A stretch of 64,000 nt of DNA from Pseudomonas protegens CHA0 (GTDB taxonomy: Bacteria; Pseudomonadota; Gammaproteobacteria; Pseudomonadales; Pseudomonadaceae): NCBI RefSeq assembly GCF_000397205.1, contig NC_021237.1, forward strand, positions 2,295,001-2,359,000, in the 5' to 3' direction. The notes beneath the pieces were generated by a model, which saw only the letters and a program-made list of their open reading frames with translations, did not search any database and was not told the DNA's origin. A program made the translations under genes and the position numbers. Each line of letters opens with the position of its first letter. Position 1 is the stretch's first letter. Below are positions 46,494 through 56,920 of this stretch, piece after piece.

Positions 46494-47126
46494 ATGCCAG
46501 CTGTTCGCAGCAAGATCTGCGGGATTACCCGCATAGAAGATGCGTTGGCAGCAGTGGCGGCGGGGGCCGATGCCATCGGCCTGGTGTTCTATGCCAAGAG
46601 CCCGCGGGCGGTGAATGTGCAGCAGGCGCGGGCAATCATCGCCGCCTTGCCGCCGTTCGTGACCAGCGTCGGCCTCTTCGTCAATGCCAGTCGTTGCGAG
46701 CTGGGGGAGATTCTCGACGCCGTACCGCTGGACTTGCTGCAGTTTCATGGCGATGAGTCGGCGGCTGATTGCGAGGGCTATCACCGGCCCTATATCAAGG
46801 CGTTGCGGGTCAAGGCCGGGGATGACATCGCGGCGGCCTGCCTGGCCTATCCGCGGGCCAGCGGGATTCTGCTGGATACCTATGTCGAAGGCGTGCCGGG
46901 TGGAACCGGCGAGGCGTTCGACTGGTCCCTGGTTCCTCAGGGGCTGAGCAAGCCGATCATTCTTGCCGGTGGCCTCACGCCAGATAACGTGGCGGCAGCC
47001 ATCGCCCGGGTGCGCCCGTATGCGGTGGATGTCAGCGGCGGGGTGGAGCAGGGCAAGGGCATCAAGGACCCGGCAAAGATTCAGGCATTTATGCAGGCAG
47101 TGCGTCGCAGCAACGAGTCGATGTGA
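46494..47126 (+). CDS. trpF: Phosphoribosylanthranilate isomerase
   Basis: The 210-residue TIM barrel has the catalytic [14 protein letters not shown] start with its cysteine, LLQFHGDE with the catalytic aspartate area, [19 protein letters not shown] and the phosphate-binding [10 protein letters not shown] and AVDVSGGVE. It isomerises phosphoribosylanthranilate in tryptophan synthesis. ATG 46494 follows CCGAGGTTC. trpF next to truA and accD, away from the other trp genes, is the usual Pseudomonas arrangement. Confidence 0.98.
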   Translation: MPAVRSKICGITRIEDALAAVAAGADAIGLVFYAKSPRAVNVQQARAIIAALPPFVTSVGLFVNASRCELGEILDAVPLDLLQFHGDESAADCEGYHRPYIKALRVKAGDDIAAACLAYPRASGILLDTYVEGVPGGTGEAFDWSLVPQGLSKPIILAGGLTPDNVAAAIARVRPYAVDVSGGVEQGKGIKDPAKIQAFMQAVRRSNESM

Positions 47127-47385
47127 CGGCTGGCAGTCTGCCGCCGTCCATAACACCACTGTACAAAACAGGCAGGCGTCGCCTTCAGGCGGGGTCGGAA
47201 TCGAGTGGCAACCGCTCTGGAGCGGGTTGTCGGGATGGCTGAGGAAAGGTTCGTTGCAGGCAGGTCGAGCCCGGTGCTGACCGCGGCAGCGAACTGATCA
47301 TCGCCGCACACATGAATTTAGCTCAAGGGCATACGCGGGGCTGCGAACCAGAGCGTTCGGGCCGCCGGTACTGGAGAAAGAAAGC

Positions 47386-48306
47386 ATGAGCAACTGGTTA
47401 GTAGACAAACTGATCCCTTCGATCATGCGTTCCGAGGTGAAGAAAAGCTCGGTGCCTGAAGGTCTTTGGCACAAGTGCCCATCCTGCGAGGCGGTGCTCT
47501 ATCGTCCGGAGCTGGAAAAGACCCTGGATGTTTGCCCCAAGTGCAACCACCACATGCGCATCGGTGCGCGTGCCCGTATCGATATCTTCCTCGACGTCGA
47601 AGGCCGTGCCGAACTGGGCGCTGACCTGGAGCCAGTGGACCGTCTGAAGTTCCGCGACGGCAAGAAGTACAAGGACCGCCTGACCGCTGCGCAGAAGCAG
47701 ACCGGCGAGAAAGATGCGCTGATCTCCATGAGTGGCACCCTGCTGGGCATGCCGGTGGTGGTCTCGGCTTTCGAATTTTCCTTCATGGGGGGCTCCATGG
47801 GCGCCATCGTCGGCGAGCGTTTCGTGCGCGCCGCCAACTACGCCCTGGAAAATCGCTGCCCGATGATCTGCTTCTCCGCCTCCGGTGGTGCGCGGATGCA
47901 GGAAGCCCTGATCTCTCTGATGCAGATGGCCAAGACCTCCGCGGTACTGGCGCGCCTGCGTGAAGAAGGCATCCCGTTCATCTCCGTGTTGACCGACCCG
48001 GTCTACGGCGGCGTTTCCGCCAGCCTGGCGATGCTGGGCGACGTGATTGTCGCCGAGCCAAAAGCCCTGGTGGGCTTCGCCGGTCCTCGAGTGATCGAGC
48101 AGACCGTGCGGGAAAAACTGCCTGAAGGTTTCCAGCGCAGTGAGTTCCTGCTGGAGCATGGTGCGATCGACATGATCATCTCCCGTCAGGAACTGCGTCC
48201 GCGCTTGGGCAACCTGCTGGCCCAGCTGATGGGCCTGCCGACGCCGGAATTCGTCGCGGCGCCGGTCGAGCCGATCGTGGTGCCGCCGGCTCCAGCAAAC
48301 CTATGA
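47386..48306 (+). CDS. accD: Acetyl-CoA carboxylase carboxyltransferase beta subunit
   Basis: The 306-residue subunit has the zinc ribbon with Cys31, Cys34, Cys50 and Cys53 and the crotonase-like carboxyltransferase fold ([40 protein letters not shown]). With AccA it transfers the carboxyl group from biotin to acetyl-CoA, the first step of fatty acid synthesis. ATG 47386 follows GGAGAAAGAAAGC. It overlaps folC by 4 bp (ATGA). Confidence 0.99.
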   Translation: MSNWLVDKLIPSIMRSEVKKSSVPEGLWHKCPSCEAVLYRPELEKTLDVCPKCNHHMRIGARARIDIFLDVEGRAELGADLEPVDRLKFRDGKKYKDRLTAAQKQTGEKDALISMSGTLLGMPVVVSAFEFSFMGGSMGAIVGERFVRAANYALENRCPMICFSASGGARMQEALISLMQMAKTSAVLARLREEGIPFISVLTDPVYGGVSASLAMLGDVIVAEPKALVGFAGPRVIEQTVREKLPEGFQRSEFLLEHGAIDMIISRQELRPRLGNLLAQLMGLPTPEFVAAPVEPIVVPPAPANL

Positions 48307-49610
48307 CCCAACGTACCCTGGGCGAATGGCTCGCCTACCTCGAGCAGTTGCACCCCTCGGCCATCGACATGGGGCTGGCGCGCTCGCAGCAGGTAGCGTC
48401 CCAGATGGGGCTGGGCAAGCCGGCGCCCCGGGTGGTCACTGTAACCGGTACCAATGGCAAGGGCTCTACCTGCGCTTTTGTCGCTTCCCTGCTGCGGGCC
48501 CAGGGCCTGCAGGTGGGGGTCTACAGTTCGCCGCACCTGCTGCGCTATAACGAGCGGGTGCAGATCAATGGCGTCGAGGCCACAGACGAGCAGTTGTGCG
48601 AAGCCTTTGCTGCGGTAGAGGCGGGGCGCGGCGAAGTCACCCTGACTTACTTCGAGATGGGCACTCTGGCAGCGTTCTGGCTGTTTCAGCAGGCGGCGCT
48701 GGATGCCGTGGTCCTGGAGGTGGGGTTGGGTGGCCGCCTGGATACGGTCAATCTGGTGGATGCCGACCTGGCGCTGGTGACCAGTATTGGTGTCGATCAC
48801 ATCGAATACCTGGGCGATTCCCGCGAATCCGTGGCCTTCGAGAAGGCCGGGATCTTTCGTCCTGGCGCTCCGGCGCTATGTGGCGACCTGGATCCGCCGC
48901 AACCCTTGCTGGACAAGGCGCGGGAGCTGGGCTGCCCGTTTTTCCTGCGGGGGCGGGACTTTGATCTTGGGGTCACTGACCAGCATTGGCAGTGGCGTGG
49001 CCTGGATGCCCAGGGCAAGCCGGTCGAGCTGCAAGACCTGCCATTGCTGGATCTGCCTATGGAAAATGCCGCTCTGGCGTTGCAGGCCTATCTGCTCACC
49101 GGTTTGCCATGGCAGCCGGAGCGGATCAGCGCGGCCTTGCGCCAGACCCGGGTTGCCGGGCGTCTGGATCGCCGGCAGGTCGACTGGCAGGGCAAGCGCC
49201 TGAACCTGCTGCTGGACGTCGGTCACAACCCCCATGCCGCCCAGTACCTGGCTGAGCGCCTGGCGCGCCGGCCTGTGCCGGGCAAGCGTCTGGCGGTGTT
49301 CGGGCTGCTGGCGGACAAGGATCTGGAGGGCGTGATTGGCTGCCTGAAAGGGGCGGTCCGGCACTGGGCGGTAGCGCCTCTGGATACGCCGCGGGCGCGC
49401 CCGGTGGAGGATTTGCAGCAGGCTCTGGAGAACCTTGGTGCTCCGGTAGCGTCCTATTCCAGTGTGGCTGCCGCGCTGGAAGCGCAATGCGCGCAAGCCA
49501 CTGCAGATGACGAAATTCTGCTGTTCGGTTCTTTTTATTGTGTTGCCGAGGCGCTTGAGTGGCTCGCCCGGCGCTCCACGGAGGAAGCTGCACATGGCAA
49601 TGCTGGATAA
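48303..49610 (+). CDS. folC: Bifunctional dihydrofolate synthase / folylpolyglutamate synthase
   Basis: The 435-residue Mur-ligase-like enzyme has the P-loop [18 protein letters not shown] at about residues 50-67, the [13 protein letters not shown] and [16 protein letters not shown] segments, a [16 protein letters not shown] motif in the C-terminal domain, and full family length. It couples dihydropteroate to glutamate and lengthens the glutamate tail. The start overlaps accD (ATGA). Its end overlaps the SPOR gene by 17 bp. Confidence 0.97.
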   Translation: MTQRTLGEWLAYLEQLHPSAIDMGLARSQQVASQMGLGKPAPRVVTVTGTNGKGSTCAFVASLLRAQGLQVGVYSSPHLLRYNERVQINGVEATDEQLCEAFAAVEAGRGEVTLTYFEMGTLAAFWLFQQAALDAVVLEVGLGGRLDTVNLVDADLALVTSIGVDHIEYLGDSRESVAFEKAGIFRPGAPALCGDLDPPQPLLDKARELGCPFFLRGRDFDLGVTDQHWQWRGLDAQGKPVELQDLPLLDLPMENAALALQAYLLTGLPWQPERISAALRQTRVAGRLDRRQVDWQGKRLNLLLDVGHNPHAAQYLAERLARRPVPGKRLAVFGLLADKDLEGVIGCLKGAVRHWAVAPLDTPRARPVEDLQQALENLGAPVASYSSVAAALEAQCAQATADDEILLFGSFYCVAEALEWLARRSTEEAAHGNAG

Positions 49611-50253
49611 CGTCTACAAGCAGCGAATGGTCGGAGCACTGGTGTTGGTGGCCTTGGCGGTGATCTTTCTGCCAATGCTGTTCTCGCGCGAGGATGAGCA
49701 GCGTCATGTGACGGTGGATGTGCCGTCGGCGCCGCAAGCCGCGGCCATGCCGCAGGTCCAGGTCGAGCCGGTAGTTGTGCCAGAGCCTCAGGTACTGCCC
49801 GAGGGCTCTGTGCCAGCCGACGAGCACGAGCCTGTGGTGCAGCAAGCGCCATCGACCCCGATCGCACCGGCCCCGGTGGTGGCTCCTGCTCCGACCGTGG
49901 CCAGCAAGCCTGCGCCTGTGGCCAAGCCTGCGCCGACACCGGCTCCGGTTCCGCCGCAGCCCGTGGCCAGTGCCAAGCCCGATACCAGCCAGAGCCGGGT
50001 CGATGCCAATGGCCTGTCCGTCAGTTGGTCGGTGCAACTGGCCAGTCTGTCGAGCCGTGAAAGCGCGGAAAACCTGCAGAAAACCCTGCGCAGCCAGGGT
50101 TATAACGCCTATATCCGTTCCGCCGAAGGCAAGAACCGGGTATTTGTCGGGCCGCTGATCGAGCGCGCCGAAGCTGATCGCCTGCGTGACCTGCTGGGGC
50201 GTCAGCATAATCTCAAGGGTTTCGTGGTGCGCTTCCAGCCAGAGCGTGGCTAA
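49594..50253 (+). CDS. SPOR-domain protein (DedD-like)
   Basis: The 219-residue membrane protein has a short cytosolic N-terminus, one membrane helix (MVGALVLVALAVIFLPML at about residues 11-28), a long Pro/Ala-rich periplasmic linker and a C-terminal SPOR domain (about 140-215) that binds bare septal peptidoglycan. DedD in Escherichia coli sits in the same folC-dedD-cvpA-purF string and localises to the division septum. ATG 49594 follows GGAGGAAGC and overlaps folC by 17 bp. Confidence 0.93.
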   Translation: MAMLDNVYKQRMVGALVLVALAVIFLPMLFSREDEQRHVTVDVPSAPQAAAMPQVQVEPVVVPEPQVLPEGSVPADEHEPVVQQAPSTPIAPAPVVAPAPTVASKPAPVAKPAPTPAPVPPQPVASAKPDTSQSRVDANGLSVSWSVQLASLSSRESAENLQKTLRSQGYNAYIRSAEGKNRVFVGPLIERAEADRLRDLLGRQHNLKGFVVRFQPERG

Positions 50254-50351
50254 GGCTATCCGCTTGATTTTAAAAGCACAGTGAATCGCAGCTTACCGAC
50301 AGCCAAGCGCTCTGTTAAAATGCGCCGCCTTATCCGTCTGTAGGCTGCACT

Positions 50352-50909
50352 GTGCCATTTACCTGGGTTGACTGGGCGATCGTTGCAATAATCGCCATCT
50401 CCGCTTTGATCAGCTTGAGCCGCGGTTTCGTCAAAGAAGCCTTGTCGTTGCTTACCTGGATCATCGCAGGAGTCGTTGCCTGGATGTTTGGTGGCTCACT
50501 GTCCGAGTACCTCGGCGGTTATATCGAAACTCCCTCGGCTCGCGTGATCGCGGGCTGCGCAATCATGTTTGTCGCCACCTTGCTGGTGGGGGCAATGGTC
50601 AACTATCTCATCGGCGAGTTGATTCGCGTCACCGGCCTCTCCGGGACCGATCGATTCCTCGGCATGGCCTTCGGCGCTGCGCGTGGCGCGCTGCTGGTGG
50701 TCGTGGCGATCGGGCTCCTGAGCCTGGGGCCGGTACAGCAGGATTCCTGGTGGCAACAGTCGCGACTGGTGCCACAATTTCTATTGGTTGCAGACTGGTC
50801 CAAGAACCTCATATTGGGGTGGAGCAGTCAGTGGCTGGCCAGCGGTATCAGCGTACCCGCTGATATACCGTTCAAGGAGCACCTCTTACCGGCCAAAACG
50901 CCTCAGTAA
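50352..50909 (+). CDS. cvpA: CvpA family membrane protein
   Basis: The 185-residue inner-membrane protein has four hydrophobic segments starting with FTWVDWAIVAIIAISALISLSRGFVKEALSLLTW, the CvpA signature. The gene is needed for colicin V production in some Escherichia coli hosts, but its basic function is not clear. The start is GTG 50352 in CTGTGCCATTTACC. It precedes purF by 41 bp, the usual order. Confidence 0.95.
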   Translation: MPFTWVDWAIVAIIAISALISLSRGFVKEALSLLTWIIAGVVAWMFGGSLSEYLGGYIETPSARVIAGCAIMFVATLLVGAMVNYLIGELIRVTGLSGTDRFLGMAFGAARGALLVVVAIGLLSLGPVQQDSWWQQSRLVPQFLLVADWSKNLILGWSSQWLASGISVPADIPFKEHLLPAKTPQ

Positions 50910-50950
50910 GATGGGTTCAGTTCAGTTTCATTAAGTAGGGGTTGCGTCGC

Positions 50951-52456
50951 ATGTGTGGCATCGTCGGTATCGTCGGTAAGTCGAACGTCAATCAGGCGCT
51001 GTATGACGCGCTAACCGTCCTCCAGCACCGCGGCCAGGACGCTGCCGGTATCGTGACCAGCCATGATGGCCGGTTATTCCTGCGCAAGGACAACGGCCTG
51101 GTGCGTGATGTGTTCCAGCAGCGGCACATGCAGCGCCTGGTAGGCCATATGGGCATCGGCCATGTCCGCTATCCAACCGCGGGCAGCTCGACCTCGGCCG
51201 AGGCTCAGCCGTTCTACGTCAACTCGCCTTACGGCATCACCCTGGCGCACAACGGCAACCTGACCAATGTGGAGCAGTTGGCCAAGGAGATCTACGAGTC
51301 CGACCTGCGCCACGTCAACACCAACTCCGACTCTGAAGTGCTGCTCAACGTGTTCGCCCACGAGCTGGCCCAGCGCGGCAAGTTGCAGCCTACCGAGGAA
51401 GACGTGTTTGCCGCCGTCACCGACGTGCACAACCGTTGCGTGGGTGGCTACGCGGTGGTGGCCATGATCACCGGCTACGGCATTGTCGGTTTCCGTGACC
51501 CCCACGGTATCCGTCCGATCGTCTTCGGCCAGCGTCATACCGACGAAGGCGTGGAATACATGATCGCCTCGGAAAGCGTTTCCCTGGATGTGCTGGGTTT
51601 CACCCTGATTCGCGACCTGGCTCCGGGCGAAGCGGTCTACATCACTGAAGAGGGCAAGCTCTACACCCGCCAGTGCGCCACCAACCCGCAACTCACGCCG
51701 TGCATCTTCGAACACGTATATCTGGCCCGTCCGGATTCGATCATTGATGGCGTCTCGGTGTACAAGGCGCGCCTGCGCATGGGTGAGAAACTGGCAGAGA
51801 AGATCCTGCGCGAGCGTCCTGAGCACGATATCGACGTGGTGATCCCGATTCCGGATACCAGCCGCACTGCGGCGCTGGAGCTGGCGAACCATCTGGGGGT
51901 CAAGTTCCGCGAAGGTTTCGTCAAGAACCGTTACATCGGCCGTACCTTCATCATGCCGGGCCAGGCGGCGCGGAAGAAATCCGTACGCCAGAAGCTCAAT
52001 GCGATCGAACTGGAATTTCGCGGCAAGAACGTGATGCTGGTGGACGACTCCATCGTCCGTGGCACCACTTGCAAGCAGATTATCCAGATGGCCCGTGAAG
52101 CGGGCGCGAAGAACGTCTACTTCTGCTCGGCTGCACCGGCCGTGCGTTACCCGAACGTGTATGGCATCGACATGCCGAGCGCCCACGAGTTGATCGCCCA
52201 CAATCGTTCGACCCAGGACGTGGCAGACCTGATCGGTGCCGACTGGCTGATCTACCAGGACTTGCCGGACCTGATCGAGGCGGTCGGTGGTGGCAAGATC
52301 AAGATCGAGAACTTCGACTGCGCGGTGTTCGACGGCAAGTACGTTACCGGCGACGTCGACGAGGCCTACCTGAACAAGATCGAGAACGCTCGTAACGATG
52401 CGTCCAAGGCCAAGACCCAGGCGGTCAGCGCCATCATCGATCTGTACAACAACTGA
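50951..52456 (+). CDS. purF: Amidophosphoribosyltransferase
   Basis: The 501-residue enzyme begins [10 protein letters not shown], with the N-terminal-nucleophile Cys2 of the glutaminase domain, and has the PRPP loop [17 protein letters not shown] at about residues 362-378. It moves ammonia from glutamine to PRPP in the first step of purine synthesis. ATG 50951 must be used, because the cysteine has to be second. Length is normal (about 501-505). Confidence 0.99.
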   Translation: MCGIVGIVGKSNVNQALYDALTVLQHRGQDAAGIVTSHDGRLFLRKDNGLVRDVFQQRHMQRLVGHMGIGHVRYPTAGSSTSAEAQPFYVNSPYGITLAHNGNLTNVEQLAKEIYESDLRHVNTNSDSEVLLNVFAHELAQRGKLQPTEEDVFAAVTDVHNRCVGGYAVVAMITGYGIVGFRDPHGIRPIVFGQRHTDEGVEYMIASESVSLDVLGFTLIRDLAPGEAVYITEEGKLYTRQCATNPQLTPCIFEHVYLARPDSIIDGVSVYKARLRMGEKLAEKILRERPEHDIDVVIPIPDTSRTAALELANHLGVKFREGFVKNRYIGRTFIMPGQAARKKSVRQKLNAIELEFRGKNVMLVDDSIVRGTTCKQIIQMAREAGAKNVYFCSAAPAVRYPNVYGIDMPSAHELIAHNRSTQDVADLIGADWLIYQDLPDLIEAVGGGKIKIENFDCAVFDGKYVTGDVDEAYLNKIENARNDASKAKTQAVSAIIDLYNN

Positions 52457-52492
52457 TCCGAGCATTTTAAGAAGACATTAGGAGTAGGCGGC

Positions 52493-53704
52493 ATGAGTCA
52501 GGATTGGGATGCCGGTCGGCTGGACAGCGACCTTGAAGGCGTAGCGTTCGATACCCTGGCGGTGCGCGCCGGCCAACACCGCTCGCCGGAAGGCGAGCAC
52601 GGTGACCCGATGTTCTTCACCTCCAGCTATGTGTTCCGCACGGCCGCCGATGCGGCGGCGCGGTTTGCTGGCGAAGTGCCGGGCAACGTCTATTCGCGCT
52701 ACACCAACCCCACCGTGCGTTCCTTCGAAGAGCGCATCGCGGCGCTGGAAGGGGCAGAGCAGGCTGTGGCGACCGCCACTGGCATGGCGGCCATTCTCTC
52801 GGTGGTCATGAGCCTGTGCAGCGCCGGCGATCATGTGCTGGTGTCGCGCAGCGTGTTCGGCTCCACCATCAGCCTGTTCGAGAAGTACTTCAAGCGCTTT
52901 GGTGTTGAAGTCGATTACGTGCCCCTGGCGGACCTGTCCGGCTGGGATGCGGCGATCAAGAGCAATACCAGGCTGCTGTTCGTCGAGTCGCCCTCCAATC
53001 CGCTGGCCGAGCTGGTGGATATCGCCGCGTTGGCGGAGGTGGCCCATGCCAAGGGCGCAATGCTGGTGGTGGATAACTGTTTCTGCACTCCGGCCTTGCA
53101 GCAGCCGTTGAAGCTGGGGGCGGACGTGGTGGTGCATTCGGCGACCAAGTTCATCGACGGCCAGGGTCGTTGCATGGGCGGCGTGGTGGCCGGGCGCAGC
53201 GAGCAGATGAAAGAAGTGGTGGGTTTCCTGCGTACCGCCGGGCCGACCCTGAGCCCGTTCAACGCCTGGATCTTCCTCAAGGGCCTGGAAACCCTCAACC
53301 TGCGGATGCGTGCTCATTGTGCCAATGCCCTGGCCCTGGCTGAGTGGCTGGAGCAGCAGGAGGGCGTCGAGAAGGTGCACTACGCAGGCCTTGCCAGCCA
53401 TCCGCAGCACGAGCTGGCCAAGCGTCAGCAGCGTGGTTTTGGCGCGGTGGTGAGTTTTGAGGTCAAGGGCGGCAAAGAGGGCGCCTGGCGCTTTATCGAT
53501 GCCACGCGACTGATCTCCATTACCGCCAACCTCGGCGACAGCAAAACCACCATCACCCATCCGAGCACCACGTCCCACGGGCGCCTGGCGCCCCAGGAGC
53601 GTGAAGCGGCAGGCATTCGCGACAGCCTGATCCGCATCGCGGTGGGGCTGGAGGACGTGGTCGACCTGCAAGCCGACCTGGCTCGCGGCCTGGCAGCCTT
53701 GTGA
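52493..53704 (+). CDS. metZ: O-succinylhomoserine sulfhydrylase
   Basis: The 403-residue pyridoxal-phosphate enzyme of the Cys/Met metabolism family shows [22 protein letters not shown], the SNP loop [27 protein letters not shown] and the lysine in [16 protein letters not shown] at about residue 217. It makes homocysteine from O-succinylhomoserine and sulfide. ATG 52493 is preceded by TTAGGAGTAGGCGGC. The purF-metZ order is typical of Pseudomonas. Its stop overlaps the SDR start (GTGA). Confidence 0.97.
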   Translation: MSQDWDAGRLDSDLEGVAFDTLAVRAGQHRSPEGEHGDPMFFTSSYVFRTAADAAARFAGEVPGNVYSRYTNPTVRSFEERIAALEGAEQAVATATGMAAILSVVMSLCSAGDHVLVSRSVFGSTISLFEKYFKRFGVEVDYVPLADLSGWDAAIKSNTRLLFVESPSNPLAELVDIAALAEVAHAKGAMLVVDNCFCTPALQQPLKLGADVVVHSATKFIDGQGRCMGGVVAGRSEQMKEVVGFLRTAGPTLSPFNAWIFLKGLETLNLRMRAHCANALALAEWLEQQEGVEKVHYAGLASHPQHELAKRQQRGFGAVVSFEVKGGKEGAWRFIDATRLISITANLGDSKTTITHPSTTSHGRLAPQEREAAGIRDSLIRIAVGLEDVVDLQADLARGLAAL

Positions 53705-54477
53705 TCGAGTTGTCCACGCCCCAGGGCGGCGGCAATGGGCGTGTCGCGCTGGTGACCGGCGCGGCCCGGGGTATCGGCCTGGGTATCGCTGCCTGGCTGA
53801 TCAGCGAAGGCTGGCAGGTGGTGTTGACCGACCTCGATCGTGAGCGCGGCTCCAAGGTGGCCAAGGTGCTGGGTGAAAGTGCCTGGTTCATCACCATGGA
53901 CGTGGCCGATGAAGTGCAAGTGGCCCAGGGGGTGGCTGAGGTGCTGGGGCAGTTCGGGCGCCTCGACGCCCTGGTCTGCAATGCCGCTGTAGCCGACCCG
54001 CACAACATCACCCTGGAAAGCCTGGATCTGGCCTACTGGAATCGGGTCATGGCGGTGAACCTGGGCGGGCCGATGCTGCTGGCCAAGCACTGTGCGCCGT
54101 ATTTGCGCGCCCATGGCGGCGCCATCGTCAATCTGGCTTCTACCCGCGCCAGGCAATCGGAGCCTGACAGCGAAGCCTACGCGGCGAGCAAGGGGGGGTT
54201 GCTGGCCTTGACTCATGCCCTGGCGATCAGCCTGGGGCCGGAGATTCGGGTCAATGCGGTAAGCCCCGGCTGGATCGATGCCCGGGATCCTGCGGTGCGT
54301 CGCGCAGAGCCGTTATCCGATGCCGATCATGCCCAGCATCCGGCAGGCAGGGTAGGGACGGTGGAAGATGTGGCCTCCATGGTGGCCTGGCTGCTGTCCC
54401 GCAATTCGGGCTTTGTCACCGGCCAGGAATTCGTGGTGGACGGTGGCATGACCAAGAAAATGATTTATCAGGAATAA
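53701..54477 (+). CDS. SDR family oxidoreductase
   Basis: The 258-residue protein has the nucleotide-binding [12 protein letters not shown] at about residues 19-30, NAAVADPH, the serine in [10 protein letters not shown], the YAASKGG tyrosine-lysine pair and a C-terminal PGWIDARDP, so the short-chain dehydrogenase active site is intact. The start GTG 53701 overlaps the metZ stop (GTGA), so it is translated with metZ. The substrate is unknown. A role tied to homoserine or sulfur metabolism is only an inference from the overlap. Confidence 0.92.
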   Translation: MIELSTPQGGGNGRVALVTGAARGIGLGIAAWLISEGWQVVLTDLDRERGSKVAKVLGESAWFITMDVADEVQVAQGVAEVLGQFGRLDALVCNAAVADPHNITLESLDLAYWNRVMAVNLGGPMLLAKHCAPYLRAHGGAIVNLASTRARQSEPDSEAYAASKGGLLALTHALAISLGPEIRVNAVSPGWIDARDPAVRRAEPLSDADHAQHPAGRVGTVEDVASMVAWLLSRNSGFVTGQEFVVDGGMTKKMIYQE

Positions 54478-54581
54478 GGGTGGGAGCGAGTTTGTGGCTG
54501 CAAGCCCAAGAGGGGCGCCTCTGGCTCTTGGTGCGAAGTTTCTGCTTGCTGCTGTTTTTGAAAAAAACTTCAAGCCTGCTA

Positions 54582-54610
54582 TTGACTTAGCTTCGTTACC
54601 TGCGTAAATT
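54582..54610 (+). promoter_or_regulatory. Sigma-70 promoter of tRNA-Val (TAC)
   Basis: TTGACT (54582-54587), a 17-bp spacer and TAAATT (54605-54610) are 21 bp before the mature tRNA. A GC-rich discriminator follows. Confidence 0.82.
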
Positions 54611-54631
54611 TCGCGGCCTCAGCGAAGCAAA

Positions 54632-54707
54632 GGGTGATTAGCTCAGCCGGGAGAGCGTCTGCCTTACAAGCAGAATGTCGGCGGTTCGATCCCGTCATCA
54701 CCCACCA
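54632..54707 (+). tRNA. tRNA-Val (TAC)
   Basis: 76 nt with encoded CCA; the acceptor GGGTGAT pairs with ATCACCC, and the anticodon loop CTTACAA gives TAC. Confidence 0.98.
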
Positions 54708-54766
54708 TTCCCTGAGTCTCTTTCGCAAGAAAGAGGGAAGCTTCCAAGGAAGCCTCCAACCGACGC

Positions 54767-54843
54767 GCAGCGGTAGTTCAGTCGGTTAGAATACCGGCCT
54801 GTCACGCCGGGGGTCGCGGGTTCGAGTCCCGTCCGCTGCGCCA
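54767..54843 (+). tRNA. tRNA-Asp (GTC), copy 1
   Basis: 77 nt with encoded CCA; acceptor GCAGCGG pairs with CCGCTGC, anticodon loop CTGTCAC gives GTC and the discriminator is G73, as in other tRNA-Asp. Confidence 0.98.
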
Positions 54844-54945
54844 TATTTTCCAAGTCGGGTTCGCCTGGCTTGAGATTGAGGAAGCCTCGAAGCTCTTCAA
54901 TCAGATGATTTAAACGGTTCACATGGACGCAAGTCCAAGCGATAC

Positions 54946-55022
54946 GCAGCGGTAGTTCAGTCGGTTAGAATACCGGCCTGTCACGCCGGGGGTCGCGGGT
55001 TCGAGTCCCGTCCGCTGCGCCA
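54946..55022 (+). tRNA. tRNA-Asp (GTC), copy 2
   Basis: Identical to copy 1 over 77 nt. The 102-bp spacer differs from that before copy 1, except near the ends. Confidence 0.98.
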
Positions 55023-55095
55023 TATCAGCCTCAAGGATCACTGAACGCCTTGAAGCAACGAAACAAGCCAACAGCTTGTTTCGCATCGATAGCAA

Positions 55096-55125
55096 AGACC
55101 CTGGTCGCAAGACCGGGGTTTTTTG
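55096..55125 (+). terminator. Terminator of the Val-Asp-Asp tRNA cluster
   Basis: GACCCTGGTC and GACCGGGGTT pair, with one G-T, around GCAA, and a run of six T residues follows. Confidence 0.85.
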
Positions 55126-55177
55126 TTTTCGGGATTCGCTCTTTGGCAGCGTCTTTTGCTTGCTGCTGATCGAACAC

Positions 55178-55205
55178 AAAAAACCGCCTGCTCGGCGGTT
55201 TTTTT
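55178..55205. terminator. Bidirectional terminator
   Basis: AAAAAACCGCC and GGCGGTTTTTTT form a stem with A- and T-runs on either side. It lies just after the stop of the minus-strand flavoprotein gene and ends its transcript. Confidence 0.88.
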
Positions 55206-55228
55206 GTGCTTGCAAGGAGGTTCGGCTT

Positions 55229-56512
55229 TCAGAAGCCGAGCTTGTCCCGAAGGCTGTAGTACCAAGCGCCCAGGGCGGTGAATGGCGTGCGCAGCAACTG
55301 GCCGCCGGGGAAGGGGTAGTGAGGCAGGTCGGCAAAGGCGTCAAAGCGCTCAGCCTGGCCGCGCAGGGCCTCCGCCAGGACTTTCCCGGCCAGGTGGGTG
55401 TAGGTCACGCCGTGGCCGCTGCAGCCCTGGGAGTAGTAGATATTGTCCCCCAGGCGCCCAACCTGGGGCAGGCGCGACAGCGTCAGCAGGAAGTTGCCGG
55501 TCCAGGCGTAATCGATCTTCACGTTCTGCAGTTGCGGGAAGGCCTTGAGCATCTTCGGTCGGATGATGGCCTCGATGTTCGCCGGGTCGCGGGCGCCATA
55601 CACCACGCCGCCACCGAAAATCAGGCGCTTGTCGCCGGAGAGGCGGTAGTAGTCCAGCAGGTAGTTGCAGTCTTCGACGCAGTAATCCTGGGGCAACAGG
55701 CTGGCTGCCAGCTCATCGCTCAGGGGCTCGGTGGTGATGACCTGGGTTCCGCAAGGCATGGACTTGGCTGCCAGCTCCGGAACCAGATTGCCCAGGTAGG
55801 CATTGCCAGCAACGATGATGAATTTGGCGCGGACCTTTCCTTGGGGCGTGTGGACCACCGGATTGGCGCCGCGCTCGATGCGGATTGCCGGGGACTGCTC
55901 ATAGAGGGTGCCGCCCAGCGACTCCACGGCAGCCGCTTCACCCAGTGCCAGGTTCAGTGGATGGATGTGGCCGCCGCTCATGTCGAGCATGCCGCCCTTG
56001 TATTGATCGCAGGCCACGATTTCGCGGATACGCCGCTCATCCAGCAATTCCAGCTGGGTGTGGCCGTAGCGCTCCCACAGGCGCTTCTGCGACTCCAGAT
56101 GACCCATCTGCTTGCTGGTCAGCGCTGCGAATACACCGCCGTCCTTCAGATCGCACTGGATCTGGTATTTGGCCACCCGTTCACGAATGATCCGGCCACC
56201 CTCAAAGGCCATCTGCCCCAGCAGTTGTGCCTGCTTGGGGCCGACGCTGCGTTCGATCACGTCGATATCGCGGCTGTAGCTGTTGACGATCTGCCCGCCA
56301 TTGCGCCCTGAAGCGCCAAAGCCGACCTTGGCGGCCTCCAGTACGGTCACACGAAAGCCGTTTTCCAGGAGGAACAGGGCGCTGGACAGGCCGGTATAAC
56401 CCGCACCGATCACGCAGACATCGGTTTCAATCTCGCCTTGGAGCATCGGACGTTCCGGAGCCGCATTGGCCGATGCCGCGTAATAGGACTGTGGGTAGGG
56501 AATGTTCGCCAT
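55229..56512 (-). CDS. FAD-dependent amine oxidoreductase (gamma-glutamylputrescine oxidase-like)
   Basis: The 427-residue protein starts with PYPQSYYAASAN, then the dinucleotide-binding VCVIGAGYTGLSSALFLLENGFRVTVLEA at about residues 32-60 and GFGASGRNGGQIVNSYS, the DAO-family arrangement where FAD is often bound near the histidine of GCSGHGVTYTHLAGK (about 375-389). This is the pattern of PuuB/OrdL proteins, which oxidise gamma-glutamylputrescine or related amines. No other polyamine gene is next to it. ATG 56512 starts just before the conserved N-terminus. Confidence 0.9.
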   Translation of the reverse strand: MANIPYPQSYYAASANAAPERPMLQGEIETDVCVIGAGYTGLSSALFLLENGFRVTVLEAAKVGFGASGRNGGQIVNSYSRDIDVIERSVGPKQAQLLGQMAFEGGRIIRERVAKYQIQCDLKDGGVFAALTSKQMGHLESQKRLWERYGHTQLELLDERRIREIVACDQYKGGMLDMSGGHIHPLNLALGEAAAVESLGGTLYEQSPAIRIERGANPVVHTPQGKVRAKFIIVAGNAYLGNLVPELAAKSMPCGTQVITTEPLSDELAASLLPQDYCVEDCNYLLDYYRLSGDKRLIFGGGVVYGARDPANIEAIIRPKMLKAFPQLQNVKIDYAWTGNFLLTLSRLPQVGRLGDNIYYSQGCSGHGVTYTHLAGKVLAEALRGQAERFDAFADLPHYPFPGGQLLRTPFTALGAWYYSLRDKLGF

Positions 56513-56658
56513 CCTGCGACCTCATGTGTTTAATATATTTTACGAGTGCGCCGATGCTACCTGAGTTGCAAATGAGCTGCCAGACTGAAGAAAAAACTTC
56601 TTCATCCCACGAAAATTAAAAAATTCGCATATTCATAGGCTTAGCTGCAAAAAAGGTG

Positions 56659-56686
56659 TTGACACCCCTTTGGAATTCCGTAGAAT
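56659..56686 (+). promoter_or_regulatory. Sigma-70 promoter of tRNA-Val (GAC)
   Basis: TTGACA (56659-56664), a 16-bp spacer and TAGAAT (56681-56686) lie 13 bp before the tRNA; a run of A residues is just upstream of the -35 box. Confidence 0.9.
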
Positions 56687-56699
56687 GCCGCCTCACAGC

Positions 56700-56776
56700 A
56701 GGCACGTAGCTCAGTTGGTTAGAGCACCACCTTGACATGGTGGGGGTCGTTGGTTCGAGTCCAATCGCGCCTACCA
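56700..56776 (+). tRNA. tRNA-Val (GAC)
   Basis: 77 nt with encoded CCA; the anticodon loop CTTGACA gives GAC. The acceptor stem reads AGGCACG against CGCGCCT, so A5 faces C68, an A-C mismatch in an otherwise paired stem. The rest is normal. Confidence 0.96.
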
Positions 56777-56805
56777 AACAAAATCCGCTCTGCTGGGCGG
56801 TCTAG

Positions 56806-56837
56806 AAGGGGTTCACCGAAAGGTGAGCCCCTTTTTT
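56806..56837 (+). terminator. Terminator of tRNA-Val (GAC)
   Basis: AAGGGGTTCACC and GGTGAGCCCCTT pair around GAAA and run into six T residues, 30 bp after the tRNA. Confidence 0.92.
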
Positions 56838-56920
56838 GTTTCTGGCCATTTTGATGGCTTTGCACAATCCGCCAAGAAGCCCACTGGCATTGCAGCGCTC
56901 GCTGCGATCTTGGCCAGTGA

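Noticed and set aside
54632..56776. tRNA-linked genomic island or prophage attachment
   Set aside because: The tRNA genes here are complete, and no integrase, direct repeat of a tRNA 3' end or foreign base composition was seen next to them.
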